Assembly (NCBI GenBank): GCA_003248755.1
Contig: QFQW01000094.1
Span: 1-14,588 of the forward strand
DNA length: 14,588 bases
Direction of reading: 5' to 3'
Origin: Chryseobacterium sp.
GTDB taxonomy: Bacteria; Bacteroidota; Bacteroidia; Flavobacteriales; Weeksellaceae
Part shown: positions 6,590 to 12,475 of the stretch, in pieces
Layout: each line of letters starts with the position of its first letter
How positions within the stretch are numbered: position 1 is the stretch's first letter
Notes under the pieces: model-generated
Seen by the model: the letters and a program-made list of their open reading frames with translations, nothing else
What the model was told of the DNA's origin: nothing
The model's database searches: none
Translations under genes and position numbers: made by a program

Positions 6590-7354
6590 TTAAAACCTTG
6601 ATTTTAACTGAATCTTTGTAAAAACCTTCTTGGTATAAAGTGGAAAATCTGCGCTTTGAAGCCAGCCGTAATAACCTAGATCTTTTTGAAAAACTTCTTT
6701 CACAACTTGACCTTTGTATTTTCCGAAAGCAAAAACTTCTTGTTCTTTTTCATTAAAATGAATCATTCCAGCTAAGTCCGCAAATCTGTTCTGAGAAGAA
6801 AAATCACTTAACTCAGCAATTTCGTTTGGAACGTCATCATATTTTCCAACTTGTGCATCCAGAACTTCGAAGGTTGCCATTACATCAGCTTCGGCAGAGT
6901 GAGCATTTTCTAAAGTTTTTCCACAATAGAATTGATAAGCGGCGCCAAGATTTCTCGGTTCTTTTTTGAAGAAAATCGTTTGGGCATCTACAAAGCGATG
7001 TTTGCTAAAGTCAAAATCTACATCTGCTCTCAACATTTCCTCCGCCAGAACAGGAATGTCAAATCTGTTGGAATTGAAACCTCCCAAATCAGAATCCTTA
7101 ATCATCGCCATTACTTTCGGAGCGATTTCTCGGAAAGTTGGTGCTTCTGCAACATCTTCATCGTAGATTCCGTGGATGGCAGAAGATTCTTTTGGAATCG
7201 CCATTTCCGGATTCACACGCCAAGTTTTGCTTTCTCGGGAAGAATCAGGATTGACTTTTAGAATACAAATTTCTACGATTCTGTCTTTCCCGATGTTGGT
7301 TCCGGTCGTTTCCAAATCGAAAATACAAAGTGGTTTATGTAGTTTAAGGTTCAT
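6590..7354 (-). CDS. DnaQ-like DEDDh 3'-5' exonuclease with a C-terminal DUF3820-like segment
   Basis: The 254-residue protein has a complete DEDDh exonuclease fold (residues 8-170). Asp13 and Glu15 lie in Phe-Asp-Leu-Glu-Thr-Thr-Gly (Exo I), Asp99 in Asn-Arg-Phe-Asp-Ile-Pro (Exo II), and His152 with Asp157 in His-Ser-Ala-Glu-Ala-Asp (Exo III). All four acidic metal ligands and the general-base His are present, so it should be an active Mg-dependent exonuclease. It resembles stand-alone DnaQ/epsilon-like proteins, but a role in replication proofreading versus repair or RNA turnover cannot be decided. Residues about 208-240, with Phe-Gly-Lys-Tyr-Lys-Gly and Gly-Tyr-Tyr-Gly-Trp-Leu, look like a DUF3820-type module, a pairing I recall from other Bacteroidota. 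The gene follows pssA by 81 nt with no promoter box seen, so it is probably read from the pssA promoter. The ATG at 7354 gives the natural N-terminus. Confidence 0.88.
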   Translation of the reverse strand: MNLKLHKPLCIFDLETTGTNIGKDRIVEICILKVNPDSSRESKTWRVNPEMAIPKESSAIHGIYDEDVAEAPTFREIAPKVMAMIKDSDLGGFNSNRFDIPVLAEEMLRADVDFDFSKHRFVDAQTIFFKKEPRNLGAAYQFYCGKTLENAHSAEADVMATFEVLDAQVGKYDDVPNEIAELSDFSSQNRFADLAGMIHFNEKEQEVFAFGKYKGQVVKEVFQKDLGYYGWLQSADFPLYTKKVFTKIQLKSRF

Positions 7355-7361
7355 TTCTTAT

Positions 7362-7438
7362 AGTTATAAATTATTAGTTATGAATGATGAGTTTTTTATG
7401 AAGATGAATTTTAACTTTTAATTCAAAACTCATAACTA
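7362..7438. repeat. Inverted AGTTAT(GA) repeats between the exonuclease gene and pssA
   Basis: AGTTAT occurs at 7362-7367 and 7376-7381, and its complement ATAACT at 7432-7437. The longer pair is AGTTATGA plus TGAGTTTT (7376-7396, with a 4-nt insertion) against AAAACTCATAACT (7425-7437). It can fold into a hairpin that begins inside the pssA stop codon. It may slow termination, stabilise the pssA 3' end, or be one copy of an intergenic palindrome family. Confidence 0.5.
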
Positions 7439-8179
7439 TTTTAGTTGTTTTTGGAATATTAATGAAATCAAAATATAATAGATGATGATTAAAGGAATTC
7501 CGACTGTTTTAAAAATTAATAAAATCAAAATTCCACCAATTAATAAAGCTAATTTTGGATAATTATCTCTTAATTGTTTTGATTTGAATTTCATTGCAAT
7601 CATTTTGATTGGCGAGATTAAAAGCCATGAACTGATAATGTTAAATATTAACCAAAAGCCTGCAGTAAATTTAATAGTTGTTTCTACAGTTGGAAAGCCA
7701 TTTTCAGGCTGGATTGTATCATTGTTTTGCAAAATGTAATAAATCCCAAAAATCAAAATCGTGTTACTCGGGGTATTGAGTCCTTTAAAGTAATATTTCT
7801 GCTCTTCATCCAGATTGAAAATCGCTAATCTGAGACAAGAAAAAAGTGTAATCAGAAAACCAAAATACTTGATTTCAAAAGGTAATTCAATACCAAAGAT
7901 ATTATTCCCAAATGGTTCTAGAATTTTCATCATTGCAACACCGGGCAAAAATCCAAAACTTACCATATCTGCCAAAGAATCCAATTGTCCACCGAGATTA
8001 CTGCTGGAACCCAATGCCCTCGCAACAAAACCGTCAAAGAAATCAAGAACCAAAGAAATAATAATGCAAATCGCAGTTGTCTGATAATCGCCTAAAAATA
8101 GATGAATGATACCAACGCAACCGGAAAAAAGATTCCCTAAAGTAAAAGCATTGGCGAGGTTATTCTTGATGAAATTCAT
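7436..8179 (-). CDS. pssA: CDP-diacylglycerol-serine O-phosphatidyltransferase
   Basis: The 247-residue integral membrane protein belongs to the CDP-alcohol phosphotransferase family. It contains the full signature D-G-x2-A-R-x8-G-x3-D-x3-D: Asp49, Gly50, Ala53, Arg54, Gly63, Asp67 and Asp71. These acidic residues bind the metal ions and the CDP-linked substrate. About six to eight hydrophobic segments follow. Length, the FDGFVAR-type motif context and the Leu-Gly-Asn-Leu-Phe-Ser-Gly near residue 15 fit the type II phosphatidylserine synthase (PssA), which makes phosphatidylserine from CDP-diacylglycerol and serine as the route to phosphatidylethanolamine. Other members (PgsA, phosphatidylinositol-type synthases) share the motif but are less likely on the N-terminal pattern. 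No decarboxylase gene lies in this window. The gene is divergent from the sulfatase gene across only 49 nt, and a -7 box ends 4 nt before its ATG. Confidence 0.9.
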   Translation of the reverse strand: MNFIKNNLANAFTLGNLFSGCVGIIHLFLGDYQTTAICIIISLVLDFFDGFVARALGSSSNLGGQLDSLADMVSFGFLPGVAMMKILEPFGNNIFGIELPFEIKYFGFLITLFSCLRLAIFNLDEEQKYYFKGLNTPSNTILIFGIYYILQNNDTIQPENGFPTVETTIKFTAGFWLIFNIISSWLLISPIKMIAMKFKSKQLRDNYPKLALLIGGILILLIFKTVGIPLIIIYYILISLIFQKQLK

Positions 8180-8183
8180 ATCA

Positions 8184-8191
8184 CAAAAATA
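8184..8191 (-). promoter_or_regulatory. Candidate -7 box of pssA, next to the start codon
   Basis: On the minus strand the box reads TATTTTTG (TAnnTTTG). Its last base is separated from the pssA ATG by only 4 nt, so the transcript would be leaderless or nearly so. A TTG upstream is spaced by only 13 nt, shorter than usual, so the -33 element is uncertain. Confidence 0.5.
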
Positions 8192-8216
8192 GTAAAAACT
8201 AATACAAGGAAAGTTT

Positions 8217-8224
8217 TAATTTTG
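8217..8224 (+). promoter_or_regulatory. Candidate -7 box of the sulfatase gene, next to the start codon
   Basis: TAATTTTG fits TAnnTTTG exactly. Its last base is 4 nt before the ATG at 8229, mirroring the geometry of the pssA box on the other strand. No TTG is present at the expected -33 distance. The transcript would have almost no 5' untranslated region. Confidence 0.5.
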
Positions 8225-8228
8225 CGAA

Positions 8229-10148
8229 ATGAAGAATTTAAGAGGGCAAGAATTATTTGCCTTGATTTACAGACTTTTTCTGGTGTTTTTCTTTTACCAG
8301 ATTGCAAGATTGCTGTTTTGGATATTCAATAAAGACCTTATAAAAGTTGACGGAATATCAGAATATTTCAATTTATCCTATTATGGAACTGCGTTTGACA
8401 GCACTGCAATCTTGTATGTGAATGCGGTTTTTATTTTATTAAGTATCATTCCGTTGGTTATTAATACAAAGAAAGGCTATCAAAAATTCCTATTATATTG
8501 GTATTTTATCACTAATGGAATTGCGTATTCACTCAATTTTGGCGATATGATTTATTATCGATTCAGTCAAGCGAGATTAACTTCTGCAGCGATTGAAGTT
8601 GGAAAGCACGAAAATAATCTCGGAAGAATATTTTTGAATGCGCTTTTACAGCATCCGTTTGTTATTATTTGGTTTGTTGTGGTTTTGTTTGTGTGGATTT
8701 TTCTTTATAAAAGGGTGAAAATTAATGATGAGAAACCTAAAAATTTGATTGTTTATTTTGTTTCATCAATTATTAGTTTATGTTTGATTGCAACTTTGGT
8801 TGTTGGCGGAATCCGGGGAGATTTCAAACATTCTACAAGACCAATTAATTTGGTTGATGCGAACAAGCACGTTAGCAATCCGCTCCAGGCAAATGTTGTT
8901 CTGAACAGTGTTTTTTCATTTTTCAGAACGATTAATACCAATAATTTTAAGTTGGTTCATTTTGTTGACGAGAAATTCATTAATCAAGAAATTAAGCCAT
9001 ATAAATTATACAATCGAGAAGTTGACTCAAAACCAAATGTTGTAATTTTCATTTTGGAAAGTTTTGGAAAAGAATATTCCGGAGCATTTAACAAACAAAA
9101 TAATATTAAAGATTTTGTTTCTTACACACCATTTCTAGATAGTCTTGCCAATCAAAGCCTGATTTTTACTAATGCTTTTGCTAACGGACGACAATCTATT
9201 CACGGAATGAGTTCTGTTTTAGCCGGAATTCCTAGTTTAACGGATGCTTTCACGAGCTCGCCTTATTCCAATCAGAAAATCCAATCTATTGTTTCGGTTT
9301 GCAATGATTTGGGTTATGATACGAGTTTCTATCATGGCGCCCCTAATGGTTCTATGGGATTTCAGGGATTTGGAAACATCTTGGGTTTCAAACATTATTT
9401 TGGGAAAACCGAATATAATAAGGATGAAGACTTTGATGGAATCTGGGCAATTTGGGATGAACCTTTTTTTCAATATTTTGCAAAGAATATTGGGAAGAAG
9501 CAACCTTTTATGTCAACGTTATTTTCGGCATCTTCTCACGACCCATTCAAGATTCCGGAGAAATATAATGGGAAATTTAAAAAAGGAACATTACAGATTC
9601 ACGAACCAATTCAGTACACAGATTATTCATTGAAAAAATTTTTTGAAACAGCCAGTAAACAACCTTGGTTTCAAAACACGATTTTTGTAATTACAGCTGA
9701 CCATACCAATCAAATCAATTATCCCGAATATCAGAAAGCAATGAACCGATTCGCCATTCCATTATTGTTTTTCTCTCCAAATCCTAAATATAATTTGAAA
9801 GGTGTTGACGACAGATTCGCTCAACAGATTGATATTTATCCAACATTGGCAGATTTGCTTGGATATAATAAAAAAATTAGAAGTTGGGGTAGAAGCTTGT
9901 TGTCTGATAAGAATGAAAATTACATGATTGTCAATTCGGATGCGATTAATGAGCAGATGATTATCGGGAATTACATTTATATCTTTAATGGAAAAGAAGT
10001 GACGGGAATCTACGACAAATCAGACTTAGCATTATCCAAAAATATTTTGAATAAAAATTTGAATCCTGAACAAAAGTTAGGAATCGAAAAAACAAAAGCA
10101 TGGTATCAGGATTATATGGATAGAGTCATTAATAGAAAACTCAGATAG
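8229..10148 (+). CDS. LTA synthase-like membrane sulfatase (alkaline phosphatase superfamily)
   Basis: The 639-residue protein has about five N-terminal membrane segments (roughly residues 10-34, 57-80, 86-104, 143-161, 174-194), then an extracytoplasmic sulfatase-fold domain from about residue 268. Metal-site residues matching LtaS are Glu277 in Phe-Ile-Leu-Glu-Ser-Phe-Gly, and Asp491 with His492 in Thr-Ala-Asp-His-Thr. His437 lies in Ser-Ser-His-Asp-Pro-Phe. The nucleophile position holds Ser323, in Asn-Gly-Arg-Gln-Ser-Ile-His-Gly, where Gram-positive LtaS has Thr. All key positions are filled, so activity is expected. In Gram-negative bacteria such proteins transfer phosphoglycerol or phosphoethanolamine to glycans or lipids; the substrate here cannot be read from sequence. 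It may use phosphatidylethanolamine derived from the divergently encoded PssA pathway, but that is speculation. I saw no clear terminator after the stop. Confidence 0.88.
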   Translation: MKNLRGQELFALIYRLFLVFFFYQIARLLFWIFNKDLIKVDGISEYFNLSYYGTAFDSTAILYVNAVFILLSIIPLVINTKKGYQKFLLYWYFITNGIAYSLNFGDMIYYRFSQARLTSAAIEVGKHENNLGRIFLNALLQHPFVIIWFVVVLFVWIFLYKRVKINDEKPKNLIVYFVSSIISLCLIATLVVGGIRGDFKHSTRPINLVDANKHVSNPLQANVVLNSVFSFFRTINTNNFKLVHFVDEKFINQEIKPYKLYNREVDSKPNVVIFILESFGKEYSGAFNKQNNIKDFVSYTPFLDSLANQSLIFTNAFANGRQSIHGMSSVLAGIPSLTDAFTSSPYSNQKIQSIVSVCNDLGYDTSFYHGAPNGSMGFQGFGNILGFKHYFGKTEYNKDEDFDGIWAIWDEPFFQYFAKNIGKKQPFMSTLFSASSHDPFKIPEKYNGKFKKGTLQIHEPIQYTDYSLKKFFETASKQPWFQNTIFVITADHTNQINYPEYQKAMNRFAIPLLFFSPNPKYNLKGVDDRFAQQIDIYPTLADLLGYNKKIRSWGRSLLSDKNENYMIVNSDAINEQMIIGNYIYIFNGKEVTGIYDKSDLALSKNILNKNLNPEQKLGIEKTKAWYQDYMDRVINRKLR

Positions 10149-10241
10149 AATAGTGTTTAAAACAGAGAAAATCTCGCAAGTGGCTTTATTTATGCTTTGG
10201 ATAGCAAATAATTCTTGTTTGTTTAAAATAAATTTATATTT

Positions 10242-10266
10242 TTAACAATGTTAATTTAACGTTAAC
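10242..10266. promoter_or_regulatory. Three overlapping TTAAC/GTTAA palindromes upstream of the DUF2147 gene
   Basis: TTAAC-AAT-GTTAA (10242-10254) overlaps GTTAA-T-TTAAC (10250-10260), which is followed directly by GTTAAC (10261-10266). The cluster ends 44 nt before the ATG. A weak promoter candidate (TTG 10215-10217, 17 nt, TATATTTT 10235-10242) would put the transcription start inside it, as expected for an operator. Confidence 0.4.
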
Positions 10267-10310
10267 AAGAAAAGCCTATCAAAAACAAAACAACTTAAAA
10301 ATAGAAGACA

Positions 10311-10730
10311 ATGAAAAAATTAATTTTAGCATTTGCCTTATCATTCATCGGCGTTCTATCATTTGCTCAAATCGAAGGAAAATGGAAAACGATTGACGAC
10401 GAAACCGGAAAAGCAAAATCCATCGTTGAGATTTGGAAAAAAGCAGACGGTAAATATTATGGGAAAATTTCTCAACTTTTGATAAAGCCGGAAAATGTTA
10501 ACTGTGTGGCTTGTAAAGACGATCGCAAGAACAAACCATTGATTGGAATGGAAATCATACGTGGTCTTAAAAAAGATGGGGACGAGTTCACAGGAGGAAC
10601 AATTACAGACCCCAAGAATGGAAAATCTTACAAATGCACCATTACAAAAGACGGTGATAAACTAAATGTAAGAGGTTATATGGGAATTTCTCTAATAGGA
10701 AGAACCCAGACTTGGCAAAAAGCAGACTAA
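10311..10730 (+). CDS. Secreted DUF2147 domain protein
   Basis: The 139-residue protein has a signal peptide ending Ser-Phe-Ala before Gln20 and a mature part that fits DUF2147, a small beta-rich, lipocalin-like periplasmic family of unknown function. Visible hallmarks are Gly-Lys-Trp-Lys-Thr near residue 23, Ile-Val-Glu-Ile-Trp at 38-42, Gly-Lys-Tyr-Tyr-Gly-Lys-Ile at 47-53, Thr-Asp-Pro-Lys-Asn-Gly-Lys-Ser-Tyr at 99-107, and Leu-Asn-Val-Arg-Gly-Tyr-Met-Gly at 118-125. Cys65 and Cys68 flank Val-Ala in a short insert with Asp-Asp-Arg after it, as in many relatives; they could form a disulfide or bind metal, with Cys109 a third candidate partner. The first 18 bases are identical to those of the Spy-like gene. 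It looks monocistronic, with palindromes upstream and its own terminator downstream. Confidence 0.85.
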   Translation: MKKLILAFALSFIGVLSFAQIEGKWKTIDDETGKAKSIVEIWKKADGKYYGKISQLLIKPENVNCVACKDDRKNKPLIGMEIIRGLKKDGDEFTGGTITDPKNGKSYKCTITKDGDKLNVRGYMGISLIGRTQTWQKAD

Positions 10731-10750
10731 CTGATTTTATGATAAATAGC

Positions 10751-10777
10751 AGGCTTCCTTTCGGGAGCCTTTTTTTA
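10751..10777 (+). terminator. Intrinsic terminator of the DUF2147 gene
   Basis: AGGCTTCC (10751-10758) pairs with GGGAGCCT (10763-10770), with one U-G pair and a TTTC loop, followed by seven T. Confidence 0.9.
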
Positions 10778-10801
10778 TTATCAGCATAACAAAAAAATTA
10801 A

Positions 10802-10809
10802 TACTTTTG
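10802..10809 (+). promoter_or_regulatory. Candidate -7 box of pdhB
   Basis: TACTTTTG fits TAnnTTTG and lies 31 nt before the pdhB ATG, downstream of the preceding terminator. No TTG is seen at the expected -33 distance. Confidence 0.5.
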
Positions 10810-10840
10810 TATTTCGAAATTTTAAAAGAAACATTTCAAA

Positions 10841-11824
10841 ATGAAAGAACATACATTTCGTGAAGTAATTGCTCAGGCAATGAGCGAGGAAATGCGTAAA
10901 GACGAATCCATTTTTCTTGTAGGAGAAGAAGTTGCAGAATATAACGGAGCTTACAAAGCTTCCAAAGGAATGTTAGATGAATTTGGTGCAAAAAGAATCA
11001 TCGATGCGCCCATTGCAGAACTTGGTTTCGTTGGGATCTCGGTTGGAGCAGCTATGAATGGTAACCGTCCAATCGTAGAATTTATGACATTCAACTTCTC
11101 GATGGTTGCGATTGATCAGATCATCAACAACGCAGCAAAAATCTATCAGATGAGTGGAGGACAGTGGAACTGCCCAATCGTGTTCCGTGGACCAACAGCT
11201 TCTGCAGGTCAGTTGGGAGCAACGCACTCTCAGGCTTTTGAAAGCTGGTATGCTAACTGTCCGGGTCTTAAAGTTGTAGTTCCTTCCAATCCTTACGATG
11301 CAAAAGGGCTTTTGAAAACAGCTATTCAGGATAATGATCCGGTAATCTTTATGGAGTCCGAGCAGATGTATGGCGACAAAATGGAAATTCCTGAAGAAGA
11401 ATATTACATCCCAATCGGGAAAGCCGATATCAAGAAAGAAGGTAAAGATGTAACTTTGGTTTCTTTCGGGAAAATTATGAAATTGGCTTTACAGGCCGCG
11501 GATGAATTGGAAAAAGAAGGTATCTCTGTTGAGGTGATCGATCTTAGAACAGTTCGCCCTTTGGATTATGATACAGTTCTTGGATCAGTAAAGAAAACTA
11601 ACAGATTAGTAATTTTGGAAGAAGCTTGGCCATTTGCATCTGTAGCTTCAGAGATTACTTATATGGTTCAGCAAAAAGCATTCGATTATTTGGATGCGCC
11701 AATCAAGAGAATCACAACGCCGGATGCTTCTGCACCTTATTCTGCAGCATTGTTCGCAGAATGGTTCCCGAAGTTGGAAAAAGTGAAAGAAGAAATCAAA
11801 AAAGCGATGTACGTCAAAGCATAA
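10841..11824 (+). CDS. pdhB: Pyruvate dehydrogenase E1 component, beta subunit
   Basis: At 327 residues this is a full-length E1-beta of the alpha2beta2-type 2-oxoacid dehydrogenase complex. With the alpha subunit it decarboxylates pyruvate on thiamine diphosphate and passes the acetyl group to E2 lipoate. Glu60, in Ala-Pro-Ile-Ala-Glu-Leu-Gly-Phe, is the conserved Glu that activates the cofactor aminopyrimidine. His129, in Ala-Thr-His-Ser-Gln-Ala-Phe-Glu, matches the active-site His of human E1-beta (from memory). Other typical stretches are Cys-Pro-Gly-Leu-Lys-Val-Val-Val-Pro and the C-terminal transketolase domain with Glu-Glu-Ala-Trp-Pro. Branched-chain E1-beta is the main alternative; the N-terminus and length favour pyruvate. 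The E1-alpha and E2 genes are not adjacent: both sides are closed by terminators, so pdhB stands alone. The ATG at 10841 is the first in frame and gives the expected N-terminus. Confidence 0.93.
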   Translation: MKEHTFREVIAQAMSEEMRKDESIFLVGEEVAEYNGAYKASKGMLDEFGAKRIIDAPIAELGFVGISVGAAMNGNRPIVEFMTFNFSMVAIDQIINNAAKIYQMSGGQWNCPIVFRGPTASAGQLGATHSQAFESWYANCPGLKVVVPSNPYDAKGLLKTAIQDNDPVIFMESEQMYGDKMEIPEEEYYIPIGKADIKKEGKDVTLVSFGKIMKLALQAADELEKEGISVEVIDLRTVRPLDYDTVLGSVKKTNRLVILEEAWPFASVASEITYMVQQKAFDYLDAPIKRITTPDASAPYSAALFAEWFPKLEKVKEEIKKAMYVKA

Positions 11825-11835
11825 GATATAATAAG

Positions 11836-11862
11836 ACTCCCGATTATTTGGGAGTTTTTTTA
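11836..11862 (+). terminator. Intrinsic terminator of pdhB
   Basis: ACTCCC (11836-11841) pairs with GGGAGT (11850-11855) around an 8-nt loop, followed by a run of T. It lies 11 nt after the stop. Confidence 0.85.
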
Positions 11863-11877
11863 TTTGATAGAATTGTT

Positions 11878-12016
11878 TAGGAGCTGTTTCCCGCTTTCCG
11901 TTACAATCTTTTTTGCCGGCGCTTTCCGTTAAGTAGAGCCTGAAGACCATGCAAAAAAGGATTTCCACTGCAATCGGGGCTAGGAGATTTGACTTCCAAT
12001 CGGCATTCTATATAAA
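11878..12016. repeat. Composite intergenic repeat element (non-coding)
   Basis: This is the main content of the gene-free stretch 11863-12140. GCTTTCCGTTA occurs twice in direct orientation (11893-11903 and 11921-11931). CTTTTTTGC (11908-11916) and GCAAAAAAG (11951-11959) form a perfect 9-bp inverted repeat with a 34-nt loop. CAATCGG occurs twice (11971-11977 and 11997-12003). The local base composition is more GC-rich than the flanks. The wording of the sequence (GAGCTGTTTCCCGC at the left, CAATCGGGGCTAGG at the right) resembles an intergenic repeat I recall from other Flavobacteriia genomes; that recollection is uncertain. Short open frames crossing it on either strand have no protein-like features. 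Confidence 0.55.
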
Positions 12017-12056
12017 AATACAAGTTGGCCATTCTTTAGAAATATTTCTTTGATGA

Positions 12057-12098
12057 GTTTACGCCCTTGCGAATCTTAGCGGGCTTTGTGTTAAAAAT
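12057..12098. repeat. CTTTGCG-type intergenic repeat remnant
   Basis: The stretch contains loosely repeated units of about 10 nt (CCCTTGCGAAT, CTTAGCGGG, CTTTGTGTT) followed by an A-run. It resembles the CTTTGCG/CTTAGCG intergenic repeats that I recall as common in Flavobacterium and Chryseobacterium. The remaining bases up to 12140 show nothing recognisable. Confidence 0.4.
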
Positions 12099-12147
12099 GA
12101 TGCGAAAAGCAAATCGTGAATTATTTATTAAATTAAAACCATAAAAA

Positions 12148-12178
12148 TTTGTAGGTTAATAAATTATTCTTATTTTTG
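12148..12178 (+). promoter_or_regulatory. rpsU promoter (-33 TTTG, -7 TATTTTTG)
   Basis: TTTG (12148-12151), a 19-nt spacer and TATTTTTG (12171-12178) match the Bacteroidota housekeeping promoter. Transcription should start near 12182, giving a leader of about 20 nt. Confidence 0.75.
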
Positions 12179-12201
12179 CACCTCAAAATGAGATGTAAAT
12201 T

Positions 12202-12399
12202 ATGTTAATAATACCAGTAAAAGACGGAGAGTCTATCGACAGAGCTTTAAAAAAGTACAAAAGAAAATTTGATAAAACTAGAGTTGTAAGAGAACTTAGA
12301 TCTAGACAACAATTTATTAAGCCTTCTGTAACTTTGAGACAAGCTAAACTTAAAGCAGCTCACAAACAAAGAAACTTGAGTAAAGAAGAACAGGCTTAA
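12202..12399 (+). CDS. rpsU: 30S ribosomal protein bS21
   Basis: The 65-residue basic protein is bS21, a late-assembling small-subunit protein near the 3' end of 16S rRNA. It shows the family pattern: a short acidic N-terminus (Val-Lys-Asp-Gly-Glu-Ser-Ile-Asp), Ala-Leu-Lys-Lys-Tyr-Lys-Arg-Lys, then a basic helix with Arg-Ser-Arg-Gln-Gln-Phe-Ile-Lys-Pro-Ser. In Flavobacterium johnsoniae bS21 has been reported to help hide the anti-Shine-Dalgarno sequence, which would explain the lack of such sequences in this phylum. Here the leader carries TGAGATG (12189-12195), matching 5 of 7 bases of an extended Shine-Dalgarno sequence 6 nt before the ATG, so weak autoregulation is conceivable. A six-codon open frame (12188-12208) overlaps the start. 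A hairpin follows the stop. Synteny with xerC-like, hpf, tRNAs and tuf supports the call. Confidence 0.96.
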   Translation: MLIIPVKDGESIDRALKKYKRKFDKTRVVRELRSRQQFIKPSVTLRQAKLKAAHKQRNLSKEEQA

Positions 12400-12423
12400 G
12401 TTCTTTTTTAGCAAAACATAATA

Positions 12424-12465
12424 AAAATCACTTCCGAATTTCTATATTTGGAAGTGATTTTGTAT
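12424..12465 (+). terminator. Hairpin after rpsU, probable terminator or attenuator
   Basis: AAAATCACTTCC (12424-12435) pairs perfectly with GGAAGTGATTTT (12450-12461) around a 14-nt loop. The following T tract is interrupted (TTTTGTATTT), so termination may be partial and allow read-through into the recombinase gene. Confidence 0.7.
12443..12450 (+). promoter_or_regulatory. Possible -7 box of the recombinase gene inside the rpsU hairpin
   Basis: TATATTTG fits TAnnTTTG and lies 25 nt before the recombinase ATG. It sits in the loop of the terminator hairpin and ends on the first base of its right arm. No TTG is visible at the -33 distance, so support is modest. Confidence 0.35.
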
Positions 12466-12475
12466 TTAGATACCT

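Noticed and set aside
9244..9633. 129-codon plus-strand frame inside the sulfatase gene
   Set aside because: It lies wholly within a gene whose catalytic motifs are in the other frame.
11648..11968. 106-codon minus-strand frame from within pdhB into the intergenic repeat
   Set aside because: It crosses the pdhB terminator and the repeat, overlaps pdhB antisense, and shows no protein-like features.
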